Shown: positions 1-12,199, counted from the first letter of the stretch. The stretch is 64,000 bases of DNA from Wyeomyia smithii (GCF_029784165.1 NC_073695.1:216059493-216123492); one strand, 5' to 3'. Notes: a model not told the origin generated them from the sequence alone. A program made the numbers and translations.

Positions 1-359
1 ATTGAAAGAGTTTCAGAAGATTATTGTTTGATTCATAGATGGCGTGATCAGCCATAAATAAGATATCAAGCAAAATATGTAAGGGTCCAGGGTACCCCGC
101 TGGATATCAACGAAATGCAAATGATTTGAGTATGTTATTTGTATGGCTTAGTGGCTCTAGTTAAATTCAAATGTGACATTGAAAAATGAATTTGTGAATC
201 CGTAGTGTTTTATTACAAACCCACACAAACACTCACTCACATACACACACAAATATTCACACACGTATACATATATACACACAAGTTTTGAAAATTATGT
301 ATTATATTTTCTCTATTAGAAAGAGTGATTGTGAAAAGATTTATATGCAATATGAGAAT

Positions 360-1116
360 TTAACCCACTTTTTCTGGCTTATGTATCGAACAATACGATG
401 TTTTTAAACAATTGCATTTCCTATGGATAGTTCTCTCGAGGAACTCGAAAATCGTATTAACGATTCCAAGCGTGATGTGTAGTGGCGGAGGCGGGCAAAG
501 GTTTAAAATTTTGTCTTCATCGTAACCAGCAACCACAAGGGTATTCACACAGCTTGCAAAATTCTTTCCTATTATTTTAATTTTTTTTCTACAGTGTTCT
601 CCAATGCTTCCTTTGGCTCTAGAGATGCCGCTCGTTATATCGAGCTCACTTTTCTAGGACTCGCAATGTGGACAAGGGTTCTTTGATGAGTGAACCATTA
701 TACCCAATATAATATTTATAATTTTGAGGTCTCCGGCGACCACGAATTAGAGCTCATGCAGTTCCAGTAGCTCTGTCCAATCGGGGGGAAATATTGTCGT
801 ACTTTTCCGCGAGATTTTGGGCAAGGGCAATAAACAAGTGCTTCTTCACGCCGCCATCCTTGAAGCCATTGTCAGCCAGATGTTCAACTTGTGGAGAAAT
901 CACAGATAAAGTTCTCTAGAAAACGTTTGTACCACCGTGAATTCCTGTTTTCTCTGCAAAATCGTCACCAGCAGTTGATCTTGAATGTTTAATTAGGTTT
1001 ATCAGTTCGGGTACATCAGTGCAATATGCAAAAATCTGATCCGACGAGGATCCCACCTTTCCTGTGGTGCTGGATAACTGAACGACATCAAACAGGTCCT
1101 TAAGCTGTCTGTTCAT
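360..1116 (-). pseudogene. Decayed copy A of a repeat-borne protein family of unknown function
   Basis: Open pieces lie in order on the minus strand. The first (1116 to 916) contains SSDQIFAYCTD and the block KTGIHGGTNVF. A second (about 900 to 750, another frame) contains GFKDGGVKKHLFIALAQNL followed by EKYDNI. The last (548 to 360) contains LCPPPPLHITLGIVNTIFEF. The same order of blocks recurs in the copy at 3478-4640, so this is one decayed coding unit. From memory, similar GGG-FLK, KDxGVKKLFIIA and PPPLHxxxGxVN blocks occur in uncharacterised proteins that are repetitive in arthropod and cnidarian genomes; I know of no assigned function and propose none. Stops and frameshifts break every block, so it is not expressed as a full protein. 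The carrying element has no visible ends. Confidence 0.45.
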
Positions 1117-1194
1117 TTGAACTTATTTTTCCCGCACTCGAGGTTTGATTTCTACTCCAGAATCTCGAATTCTTTTTATCATATCTAAATTATG

Positions 1195-1890
1195 AATAGA
1201 TTAGGTATTTGTTCCATTCATATCATTAAACCGACGTTCACGGAATGCACGGATTAAACACCAGATTTACACGAAATCATTGAAAAAATAATCAAAACAT
1301 GATAACATGCTCTCATAGAATCGCCCAGCAATGGAAATTGAGTAAATTTAGCAAGATTTAGCCTGAATTTTGTAAATCATGCCATTTTTCACAACGCTCC
1401 CATACTCATCTCAAAACTTAAATAACTGCTCAATTATTTATCTCACGACGCCCCCATATGCATCACACTGCTAATCACTTTGTGAATAAACGTAGCCGTC
1501 GTTGTAGTTGTTTACGCGCAAAATTGGTAATCTAGCTAACCCCTGCAGAGCTGTCGGTTTATGTCAATTATGACGGAATAATTCAACATTTTCAGTATGA
1601 CATTTTCGTATTAAAAGAAACTGATTTGGCAACTTTTGATTATCTTCAACGCAGTGAAAACAAATGAAAATACATACAGTTGAAATTTCAGATTTTCAAA
1701 AATTCATCTCATATTTAAAGTTTGTTTTTGTAAATTTGAGATGAACATTTGAAAAATTAAAGTATTCTTAGTGTAGTGCGTGATATTGTTTAGTGGTTAA
1801 CACAAAATATAGTCCGCAAATGATAAAAAAAACTCTGGTTGGCTGCTCAACGAATCCCGTGGCAGCCGTAGAGAACAATGCGTGGATTTT
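1195..1890. repeat. Dispersed repeat, inverted partner of 49937-50640
   Basis: About 690 bp here is the reverse complement, with scattered differences, of 49937-50640. Shared anchors include ATGCATCACACTGCTAAT near 1460 (inverted near 50380) and GGCAACTTTTGATTATCTTC near 1628 (inverted near 50180). No terminal inverted repeat, coding frame or poly-A tail is visible, so the class is unknown. Two copies 48 kb apart in opposite orientation point to a multicopy interspersed family rather than a segmental duplication. Confidence 0.7.
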
Positions 1891-3477
1891 GTTTTCTTGG
1901 GTAGATGATCGGAATAAATGAGTTCTTGAGTGTAGATGCCCGACTATAATTACAAATTTAGAGATTTTAGGTAAGTTTTTGAGGATTCTACTTTATGAGA
2001 AATCTAAAGTGAACTAAGAAGAATCCATTCCACGGATTGATTGATTGGTTTTGTTAAAAAATATGTTAAAAATTTGCGTTTTAAAAAATGTGCGTTTTTT
2101 TCTAGTTTTCATGTTGCATGAGATGAATATATGGGCTGAGATGAATAATGGTACAGTTCCACTATATAAAACACACACTAGATTTTTTTTTAAATTGGAA
2201 GTTGAAACTTTTTGATGTTTTAAAATCCGCCTACTTTTCTTCAATAAAAACACAATTAGTAGAATTTCATTCTCCCCTATTCACTCCACATAAAGCAACA
2301 TTTGAACTGAAATGAAGCCACTAAACCAAACGAATAACATATTAAGGTTAATTTGGAGAGTTAAGTCACTTGTAAATAATAAGAATTGTAACAGTGCCAA
2401 CTACACTCTAGTTGACAATGACTTGGATAAGTTTTTCAACGTTTTTCGGGGATATAACGCTAATCGAATACCGATTGTTGGGAAATTTTCAACTAACTCC
2501 CTGAAATCGAAAAAAAACCAGAGGTGTAAAATGACCTCAAGAATTGACCCTCATACTTGGATTTGATGGACAATTTTTTTATAACAACGGTCCAGCGGGT
2601 GTGGGTGCTTTGGACAGCTCTTACCAGGCAAAAGCCACTCTGTCGATTACCGAATTCATGTTTCATCCCTTACCACGAATCTCCGCAAAAACTCCTATTG
2701 TGAATCAATGTAAGATTCTCCATCGAAAGTTTGACACATTGATCGCTGTTCCGACATGAACATGAATAACATGGATATAAAATAAACATCTCGGAACGGG
2801 GTGATATTATTTCAGTACGAATGAAACTGTTTTGATTCCACTGCACTTGCGTGGCTGAGGGTGCTCCACCGGTCTGGTTCCGCTGCTTGCCAACAAAAAG
2901 GCAGATATCAATTTTTCGTACATTCTCACTATATACGAAATAGAAAGTCATTACGCCACGCAACGAAGCTAAGAGAATGGTGTCATTTGAAAAATAGGTG
3001 CTCGGTGCTCCTCTGACCGTTGTCATGAAAAGAATATAGCATGAAAACGGTGAGCGCCTATTTCTTTGCTATGACGTCCTACACTTCTGGGTGAGTTTTC
3101 AAAAAAATCGTTGATAGAATTATATAGTTACGACCTGTCTAAAACGTAAGTGCCATATTTTTGAAATTATTAGAAATAACTGAATCATTTAACCATATTT
3201 TGATGGCGTACCACTGTACATTATTGTTTACGGGATAAAATCTCATAGAGCCCAAACGTTATGATTTGAGTGGGTGTATAATGCTTAAATTTTGTTTTAT
3301 GAAAAGTGCATATTTTTTTCTTCAACGGAATTTCCAAATGTGTGTATTTTTATTATGTTTGCGTATTTGCCATGCATATATTTTATTCTACTTACATTTA
3401 ATAATTCAATAAAAATAAAATTAGGAATGATATAGGAATGAACTACAAATATCCGCTATCATAACGGACAACTGCAT
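1891..3477. other. No recognisable gene (1.6 kb)
   Basis: AT-rich sequence with only short chance reading frames. The longest, 3026 to 2670 on the minus strand (118 codons), has no motif I recognise and no promoter or splice context. Confidence 0.5.
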
Positions 3478-4640
3478 TTAACAATTGTGATTTGCAGGCC
3501 GTTGATGACCAACAATTTTGTACCGCTCCCAAGTAAACACAATTGTAGAAAGATGCTTACACTTGCGAGTTATGCAATCCCAGCATGTTGCATTGTAAAA
3601 TTCCTTTACGTGGAATTTTGTAATGTGATACTTGGATAATTTTGGAATATTTAGTTCTTCCCAGCATTCCAAATCGTCTTCAAAACCAGTCAGCAATCCA
3701 AATGAAAAGCACTTCGTATATAGTTTCTCGAAATGCTTCAGGATCCAGGACGATAGATAATATTTAAAAAAAAAGAATACGCCCTTAAATATGTTCCGAA
3801 TCTACATTGAAGTACCCAACCAGAATACCGCATTGACAATACCAAGCGTAATGTGCAGTAGAAGAGGAGGGCATGTTTTAAAAATCGGTTATTCATCTTT
3901 TTCTCTGACTAACGGTGGATGAATGCTACAAGCGTGCTCACAGATACGTTCCTTTATTCTACCAATTGTTCTAAGCAGGCTTCGGAAAAATACTGCGGTG
4001 CGACACTAGACTGGCGACTGGTGTCTCATTTTTCTATACCAGCCTAATGATTATTCTACTCATAGTCATGAGACCTCGTATACAGCTTAAGCATGCCAAA
4101 GTAACGAAGCTGTCTTTATTAGTACAATTACATTCATCTGACAAAGATAAGTCTTAATGAATAATAATTAATGAATAATGTTGCACACGACAGCTAATTC
4201 TCGTGCATGTATTTCGTTCGTTCAGACATGTCAGCCTAGTTTATTTATTTTGAGGATGTCCTGTTGGTTTGCTATTACGAAAGGACAGTACTTTGCAGAA
4301 GGCTGGCTTTGGGTGTACCGCTTAACGTTTGCAGGTCCTGCTTTTACTTTCTACTTCGCAACATGGACCAGGATACGATGAGGAGTGTACCATTATACAC
4401 ACGTTGATATTTATGATTTTCAAATCACCAACCGAACTTATCAATTGCAATTAGTGCCTCCAGATCAACGAATTACATTTGTATTTTTCCGGTAGAGCAG
4501 GTGCAATGATATGTAAATGCTTTACTTCAGTTTAAAAGATTTGGAAGATTGTTCAGAGTGATTTAATAAGACCGAGAGAGTTAGCTTCAAGAAACCTCCA
4601 CCATCAATTCCAAGCTTCACGACTTTGTCATCTGTTCAAT
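3478..4640 (-). pseudogene. Decayed copy B of the same unknown repeat-borne protein family
   Basis: Minus-strand blocks in order are: about 4620 to 4540 with KLGIDGGGFLKLTLSVLLN; about 4380 to 4330 with SSSYPGPCCEVE, a CxxC-like stretch; and 3696 to 3478 with LECWEELNIPKLSKYHITKF. Nucleotide blocks around 3820-4420 also align with 450-740 in copy A, for example the stretch ending GTACCATTATACACACG. Copy B keeps the DGGG-FLK block that is degenerate in copy A, and a Cys pair that A lacks. Together the two outline a protein of roughly 300 residues or more. Stops and frameshifts are frequent. Function and parent element are unknown; a link to arthropod repeat-associated hypothetical proteins is from memory. 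Confidence 0.45.
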
Positions 4641-4925
4641 AAGGCTCAAAACATTGTTACAGCAAACTACAGTGTTTGTATATTGACCCAGATTTGTATT
4701 TTGAGCTATAACCGAAATAAAATTACTTGACATTCCAATTTGGAAATAAGAAGAGAGAAATTTGGAAATCTTTCAACTACGAGTTCATCGTTGAGTGTTT
4801 CATTTTGATGCCGACTTCGAATTGAATCCATTGTAAAATGAATTCAATTGATACGGTTTATTTGAAAAGGAACTGCACATGCTTTAAGAGCTATTCGTTT
4901 ATATCTAAAAAGGTTTTCAGGTCGC

Positions 4926-5041
4926 GTAGGATCGTAGCGCTAGCCCCGCAATTGTCCTGTACACTAAATAGTTGGCTGCGAAGTCTGTGTATAATAAACA
5001 AGCGGGTCGAGTTTCGAATCGGAATCGGCTTTGCTTTGCTA
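4926..5041 (+). repeat. 5'-truncated tRNA-derived SINE, same family as 15256-15457
   Basis: The block TAGGATCGTAGCGCTAGCCC through the CGAATCGGAAT stretch closely matches the 3' body of the SINE at 15256-15457. The tRNA-like head is missing, as expected for 5' truncation during target-primed insertion. It ends in GGCTTTGCTTTGCT, a short tandem tail. Confidence 0.7.
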
Positions 5042-5719
5042 ATTAGGAAACGCAGCTCCTGCTGCATTGGGCGACGAATCATCCTTCTGGATCTCACTTA
5101 TTATTTTCGAAACGTTTCAACCTGTTGCATGAATCCTTTTTTCCTTCTTCTCACTCTGTCAGGCAAATTTTGCAAATTTCGATAGTCTTGACCTCATCGG
5201 ACATATTTTTAAGCAACCTCCCCGCACCTGTGTTGGGAGAATTTTTGTCAATGGCGACGGTTGCCTCACAAATATCAGTCATCACACCTCGTGATTTGTC
5301 TATTTTCATACTTATGTGTGTACAACTGCATCAGTTCACTACCACTATCACACTTAACACGACATGTTGTACAAATCGATTTGGGATCATATTGTGTTTG
5401 AGTATTTTCGGTCGGAATTGGTTCTTACTTCTATTGTTTTCGTGATTATCCATTGCTTTTCAATATACCGTATCGACCCTGGAAAGAGCAAGCAGTTTTC
5501 TATCACGTCTTCAGCAAAACTAAATGCCTACTATGATGAAACCACACCGAAAACAAGCTGTTGACATTTTTGTTGAATCTCTACGACTACTACGATTTAG
5601 AGTTTTACTAAAGTAAGTTTTTTTTATAATAACGGTCTGAAGAGCACCGTAAGGCAGAAGTCTGTATAACATAGACATAAACAAATTTATTTATGCGATA
5701 ATTGAATGAATGTTGCTTA

Positions 5720-6998
5720 CACGGTGACAAAAAAGTCCGGTCACACTTTTTTGGGGTCGCCTGTAGCCTACACGTTGCATCTCTCTTGTGCCATCTATAT
5801 GTTAAATGAAAGGATTAACTTTGCTGCCAAAAGTGGCAGAGTTTCGTTTCTGTGCAGTTTGTTTACATTGAGTTGTGAGCCATGGCAGAGTTAAGAGCAG
5901 CTGTTATCGCTGAATATGTGAAAGGGTACAAGCCCGGACACATATTCAAACACCTAAAACTGCTAGGAATAGACCGGAAATTCATGTACCGGACCATAAA
6001 TCTGTACCTAGAGACCGGAGGCACCGAGGACAAGGCACGATCTGGACGACGAAGGTCTGTGAGAACTCCAAGGCTGAAAAAGATTATACGAGACCGGATT
6101 CGCCGGAATCCCGCCCAATCTGCACGGAAGCTGGCCTGGAACCTTAAAATGAACCGAGAATCAATCTGCTGCTTCTGCGCAAGGATTTAAAACTTACACC
6201 GTACAAATAACAGGTGGTTCATGGGGTTACCAAAGCTACAAAAGACAAGAGGTACCAACGGTCGCGGGAGTTGCTCGGTTGGCGCGCAGATGACGAGATT
6301 ATTTTTTCGGACGAGAAGCTGTTCGTTTTGGAGCAAACAGTCAATCGCCAAAATGATCGAGTTTGGAGTGTGAGCCTCCGGCAAGCTCCTGCGGACAAGC
6401 TGAACATTTTCCGGTTCCAAAAAAAGACGTCAGTGATGGTTTGGGGAGCCATTTGCAAGAGAGGTAAACTGCCTCTTATTTTTATCGATAAAGGGGTCAA
6501 AATCAACGCAGCGTACTACCTGGACACGGTTTTGAATAAAAATGTTCTGGCCTCAAGCTGAACTATTGTTTGAAGACGATTACTACTGCTTCCAGCAAGA
6601 TGGTGCCCCATCCCACACTGCAAAGGTTGTTCAGGCGTGGTGTGAGGAAAACTTGACCGATTTCATTTCGAAGATCTGAATCCACTGGATTATTTCGTGT
6701 GGGGATACATGATGTCGAAGCTGAACGACTATAAAATAACAAATTTGGAGCAATTCAAGCGAGTTATCACGAAAATCTGGGACGATATGCCGATGGAGCA
6801 CGTGCGCGCCGCTTGCGATGACTTTCCGAGACATCTGAAGCTGGTTCGATCAGAGAAAGGTGGTGTAATTCCGAGATATCGTCTGTGAAGTACCTTTATG
6901 AGTTACTGAATAAATCTATGAAAGCCAGATTCAGATTTTCTTCTTATTCTTTGAAACATTGAGATTTTCCTGTGTGACCAGACTTTTTTGTCACCCTG
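5720..6998 (+). mobile_element. Inactive mariner-type (ITm) DNA transposon with TA target duplication
   Basis: The left end CACGGTGACAAAAAAGTC and the right end GACTTTTTTGTCACCCTG form inverted repeats continuing to about 28 bp. TA dinucleotides flank both ends (5718-5719 and 6999-7000), the target duplication expected for the ITm superfamily. At 1279 bp it has normal full length. The internal transposase at 5882-6888 is broken, so the copy is inactive unless mobilised in trans. Confidence 0.92.
5882..6888 (+). pseudogene. Broken mariner/maT-like transposase
   Basis: This frame should encode a DDE transposase that cuts and rejoins DNA at the element's inverted ends. The first segment (5882-6190) starts MAELRAAVIAEYVKGYKPGH and carries an N-terminal helix-turn-helix-like region ending in an RRRSVRTPRL basic stretch. 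A second frame (6214-6561) holds the first catalytic Asp in IIFSDEKLF. Near 6597 FQQDGAPSHTAK holds the second. The third Asp lies in DLNPLDYFVWGY near 6680, of the DD(37)D/maT kind. Breaks are visible: an early stop at 6190, a frame change near 6565, and a deletion near 6670 that removes the residues normally preceding DLNPLDY. The C-terminus ends GGVIPRYRL. It is non-functional. Confidence 0.9.
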
Positions 6999-7136
6999 TA
7001 CATTAAATGGCCTTCAAAGGCTATTACATATATTTGGAAATGTTGAGGAATGGTTTTGATAGAATTGAAACTGTGATAAAAATCTGCTGCAATAGTAAGA
7101 TTTTTATCAATACTGTGCACAGTATTTCCAGAAATA

Positions 7137-7240
7137 GGGTAGCGAACGGCTTCGACAGTGACTTTCTTCTGGAGATTCCTTAATTAGATTGCTGCAGAAA
7201 ACTTGCCGAAGAAAACCACAGCCGAAGCCGTTCGCTACCC
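7137..7240. mobile_element. 104-bp MITE with TA target duplication
   Basis: The terminal inverted repeats are GGGTAGCGAACGGCTTCG and its exact complement, with TA on both sides (7135-7136 and 7241-7242). The element is too short to code, so it is a non-autonomous miniature element, probably mobilised by an ITm/Tc1-type transposase. It lies 140 bp beyond the mariner element but has unrelated ends. Confidence 0.8.
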
Positions 7241-7242
7241 TA

Positions 7243-9377
7243 GGTGGCAACATTATTTTCTAAAATGACCCAAACTCGGAATTGGTTGAATGTTGCGACA
7301 CTGAAGCCAAAATATGTTTTTAAACTCAAATCCTCACTAATTTATAATCGCAAAGAGACCAACCAACCAACCGATCAGAATCTGTCTAGTGCTAGTAACA
7401 TATTAGGCATTTGATGAGAGCACATTTTCGTTACACTTAACATACCATGTCATTTTATTAAAATAAGACGGCTACCTCTCATCAAAAATGGAAATATGTT
7501 TAAAACAATATATCACGGCGCTCCCACAGACCATTGTTTAAAAAAAAACACCCAAAGATCTGAGTACACAATTCGATTTGTTATGATGTTCTGAATCTCT
7601 GGCCAAAATTTTAAAATTGTCATACAGTACGTTTTTGATTAAGACCCTTTTAATGGTCGTGAAATAAAACAATTGATATAAAAACGACGAAATACTCATT
7701 CCAAAGCACGTTTGCCAACCCCCATTTCATGAAATAACTTCGAAAATGTTTTTTACACATCCTAAGTATAATATTTCATAATATTTCTTCGGGTTTTCGA
7801 TCAATCGTCCTTACAGTTAGATATAAAAATTCATATCATTCATACCCGATAGCTTCGTTCAGCAAAGCTGTAGACAGGGCTGTCATTCGCACACTCATTG
7901 CGCTCAGTGTGTTAATTTTACGTCAAGGCACAACGAGAACGGTACCTACACATTTTGACAACAAACAGGCACAAAGAGAAAGAGCGAAAACGAAATGACT
8001 ATGAAAGATATCACCAAGTGAGAAATATTTCAAGAGAGGGAGAACGGAACAACACTTTGTGCTGCTTTTTGTGACACATTGCGTGAGAACAAAGAGCTTC
8101 AGTTTGAGCAGTTTGCGTTGCGTTGCGGGTAGAAAAAATAGCAGAGAAAAGGAACCAAGCAAGGCCATCTACATTTTTGAGAATTCATTTAAACACGACT
8201 CTCAATGGCGTGGACGTGTTTCTTAGGAAAGGACATATTACGCACGTCCAGACATGTTTCTGTCGCGGTATTTATCTACAATCGCTACATGCATTCACTA
8301 CTGATACCGTTCATCATGACTTGTATGGAAATAAAATTGTCCTTCGACGCATTTAGAAGTTCGTTCAGTCGAAAAGTGAAACTTTAACCGATCGATTTTT
8401 TCATGTTTTGTTTTTGGATAACACCAGATCTCGATGTTTCATGCATTTTTAAGACATTTGGCATTAGAATTTTCTGATATTCAGAAATTATTGAACTACC
8501 TGTGCCTTTTTTCCATTGGTTACAAAATAATGCCTCCGTGTTCCCAAAGTCAGATTAAGCTGAAGTTTAGTATGGGAACTTTTTCCGAAGACGAAACTAT
8601 TGAGCCCAACTTCTAAACGAAATTCGAAATGTCGATTTCTATGCTATAATAATAATGCTATAATCGTTCGTTTGTCAAATCCGATAATCATTGCCCCAAG
8701 CAACACACAAAGTAAAACACAATGTGTGGTGTCGCACATTTTTGGCAAATGCACAAAGTGTACTCAGTCGCATTTTTTCGGTGCGAAAGAAATACAAAAG
8801 AGCGAATGGGGTGAAGAGAACACAAACGAAATATCGGGAGTGGCACGCACGGTTTGATGGCAAATGTGTTGTGTACAAATTTGTGTGGTTCTGTCTGCAC
8901 TGAGGTGAATTCCAGCTCTGGCTGTAGAAATATTTTGAAGAAAAAAAAGTTGCCAAATACTGCGATCTTCTATCTGTACGTAGGACACGACAAAATAGAG
9001 TTTTTCGTGAAACTTTTTTATATGTTACGTAGGTTTGATTTTTACATTATTGTCATGAAATACCATTCCATCAAGAAAAGAATTATGATGTTTTATTGCT
9101 GAAAAACAATACTATTAAGTTCAATATTTTCTTGAAAAGGTTCATTAGGAACAATACAAGAGCACGTGAAGATTTCTTGCATGTCGTAAGTAATTATGTC
9201 AGACCTCAGACAAAATTCTTTTAATTATTTTTTTTCAATTATTTTTAAAATTTTAATACATTTTCAATTGTCACTTTTGATTTGCACAGAAATTCCAATA
9301 GACCAAAGATGTCATTCGTTGCTATTAGTATTCTTTTTAATATTGAATTCTGCTCGAGCGTCTTGATAGAATAATTT
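7243..9377. other. No recognisable gene (2.1 kb)
   Basis: AT-rich with short overlapping frames on both strands (for example 8675-8956). None has a recognisable domain, splice context or start context. CA-rich and GAAAGAG-rich patches lie near 7960-8110 and 8690-8830. Confidence 0.5.
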
Positions 9378-9480
9378 ACACTACACATTACACTTTTTAT
9401 CCACTTTCACTATTTAATTCTATCAGAATATATAATAGAAATAAATAGTGAAAGTGGATAAAAAGTGTAATGTGTAGTGT
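9378..9480. repeat. Near-perfect short palindrome (about 40-bp arms)
   Basis: The left arm starts ACACTACACATTACACTTTT and the right arm is its complement ending AAAAGTGTAATGTGTAGTGT, with a short AT-rich loop near 9415-9440. A direct copy of TTCTTTTTAATAT lies just outside on both sides (about 9331 and 9480). This suggests inverted duplication by template switching or a tiny foldback insertion. Confidence 0.8.
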
Positions 9481-9994
9481 TCTTTTTAATATATTATAAT
9501 ACAAAATATGAAAATGTAGGTAATAAATTTATTCTAAAAACGGCCTACTATTGTTCGTAATAAAGGGAAATCACCGAGAGAGTTATAGACTGAGAGTAAT
9601 TTGCTACTTTGCGAAACGTTTCTTCAGTAGGTAACTGAGCTACGCGCCTCTTAGAAAAAAATGCTGGTCATAATCTCACAAATCATCACACATTCGCCAA
9701 AAACCACCGTAGCTACTACCTTTACCTCAAGCTATAGTTCAATCGTCTAGAGACAGACGGGCAGACGCACAGTTAATTCGAAAGGCAACTCGTTGGTGAA
9801 TCCCCGAACACACACTCTCTGAAAGAGAAGCTTGATGAGAAAAAAGCTCCGTTCGCGCCTTTTTATGCTCAGCATGGAGCTTTTATTCATCACCAAATCG
9901 TAAAAATATTATTATACAAACCCAACTTCTTGCGTAGTGCGACACCCTGCTGTGGGCTGTTGTTGGTGATTCCTCTGCAGCCATTCGATGTGAT

Positions 9995-10000
9995 ATAAAT
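9995..10000 (+). promoter_or_regulatory. TATA box of the serine protease gene
   Basis: TATAAA in the context GTGATATAAATAGG lies 47 bp before the start codon. A transcription start about 30 bp downstream would fall near the TCATTC at about 10026, an initiator-like sequence, leaving a 5' leader of about 20 nt. Confidence 0.6.
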
Positions 10001-10046
10001 AGGCATGAAGAGCATAATGCTAGAGTCATTCCTCGTGTTGTTCAAG

Positions 10047-12077
10047 ATGGTGTTCAGTTCTGGTGCTTTTCTGTTTATAATTGTGTTAACAAATACCGGT
10101 GCAGTGCAATACTTTCACAGGAGGCCTGCTTCGGACTATTATGAACGGTCAAGTATTTTTGGTAACTTCATAATGCGTTAATTGGAGTAAAAGTGTGACT
10201 ATAGTTTTCATTTCACAACACAGATTGTGCTGAGAGACACTATCCGCCGATTAAGAAGGTTCCAAATAGTAAGGGATATTTAATTTAAAATAAAAAAAAT
10301 GTATTTTTTATCAAGACCATTCTGCTTCAAGAATTTGTTGGTGGTGACAGTCCTGAAGTTGCAGGAGGTTTCCGGGCATATAATGGAGAATATCAACATA
10401 TGGTAAATTATACATTCATCTATTTATAAGGAACAAAAAATGCTCGAATACCAATTTTCAGGCTGCAATTGGATGGCTTATTGATGAAAAGGTGAAATAT
10501 TACTGCGGTGGTACTCTAATTCATCCTCGTTTTATACTCACGGCAGCCCACTGTGCTTTACCAATTGAGGGGTAAATATTATTAATTCATGTTTATCAAG
10601 CACTGATAAAAAATAAATGATACATTTTTAGTGTACTGCCCAGTACGGTGCGACTCGGTGACACTGACCTGGGAAACTCGAATTATGATTTCGATGCACA
10701 ACAGGTCCCAATCAAGCATATCAAGCGCCATCCTCAGCACCGGTTTACTCGTAGCTATCACGATATCGCACTGCTGGAGCTGGAGCATGCAGTCAGGTTG
10801 AGCGAATTCGTGTGCCCCGCGTGCCTCTGGGCGGAGGACTATATTCCCGCTGATCAGTTGCGAATCGTTGGCTTCGGGGAGGTGGAACAAGCGACTGGAT
10901 TAAGCTCAACACTTCAACAAGGCCGTGTATCATTGATGCCCAGCAAATCTTGCGAAGAAAGTTTCATTGATAATCGTGGAATATCCGAAGGGTTGATGGA
11001 TTCACAGTTCTGTGCTTCACATGCAACGATGGATACTTGTCAGGTGAGTGGTCTAGTGTAAATATACCAATTTCTCTGTTATGAGATGTGTCAATAATGT
11101 TACCATAACAAATATTCAGGGAGACTCTGGAGGCCCAATCGAGGTACGACGAATTGACATGTCGGATTTGGAACATCCGCTAGTAGTTGGCGTAACTTCT
11201 TTTGGAACGCCTTGTGTCAATGGTTCCATCGGGGTTTACACCAAAATTGCACCCTACATCGAGTGGATTGAGCGCGAAATCAACGAAACGATAAGCTACA
11301 ACAAATGTATTGCGCTATGCCCCATGAGACAATTTGGCACTAACTTCCTAGGACCATCGAACTTCCGAGGGATCGTTCACCTGTTGAGGAATATTTCCGT
11401 TGAAAGTAGATCTAATTGCTCCGGGACACTGATAGATGATCGTTTTGTATTGACATCAGCTTCGTGTGCCACGGTTCCAGATGATGTTCATTTTATTTAC
11501 GTTTCTACGAGTCAAGAGATTGTGCAAGTTGATGAAATTTTTGTACACCCTGACTTTAAAAGAAGCGGTTTAGAGAATGATTTGGCCCTTCTCAAACTGA
11601 GCAAATATTTACAACCAAACCAGACTGTAAAACCAGCTTGTCTGTCGAGTTCAACAACGGCCAACAGAGCTGGTACATATTTCTTTCACATGAGTAAAGA
11701 GTCCAATTTAACGAATAAATTGCCCGGAACCGAATACTATTCGAAAGGCGCAGAAATTTCGGACGAAGCTTGCAACAACTCTATTCAGAGGAATACAATA
11801 TGTGCCTTTAACAAACAAGCAACTATTCCAAATATTTGCAAGGTAAAACTGTTAAAATTTTAATTTTTCAAAATACGAACCAATTCATTCACAGCTCGAA
11901 CACGGTGGACCCATATTTCGCAACAGTTTCCCGGTACCATACATTAGCGGAGTCGCTAACAATCTCAACACTGACTGCGATGGAACACTTTACGGGACTC
12001 TGATAGACACTCACATACCGTGGATTGAAAAGGTTTTGATGGGAAGGCAAAGAGCTAATGTACATGTGTTTGTGTAG
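10047..12077 (+). CDS. Secreted two-domain trypsin-like serine protease, second domain catalytically dead
   Basis: Seven exons join in one 552-codon frame: 10047-10161, 10224-10268, 10332-10402, 10462-10571, 10632-11043, 11120-11842 and 11895-12077. All introns are GT-AG and 50-80 nt long. The start ATG is followed by a hydrophobic signal peptide (MVFSSGAFLFIIVLTNTGA). Domain 1 (about residues 55-310) has the catalytic His in ILTAAHC, Asp in HDIALLEL and Ser in CQGDSGGP, with Asp six residues before the Ser, which predicts cleavage after Arg or Lys. Activation would occur before FVGGDSPEVAGG. Domain 2 (about 330-550) keeps the fold and Asp (ENDLALLKL), but His is replaced in LTSASC and Ser in LEHGGP, so it is a pseudoprotease. 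No clip domain is seen. Secreted proteases of this type act in haemolymph immune, clotting or developmental cascades; the exact role is not readable from sequence. Confidence 0.93.
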
Positions 12078-12199
12078 ATAGAAAACCATTCCTGCTTAGT
12101 TATCTACTCAACCTACTTTTTCGAGTCAACTCAAACCCAAAACTAGTAGCCAATTATTGTATTATTCTCCGGGATATGTTGTTTGGCCACAAAATACGA

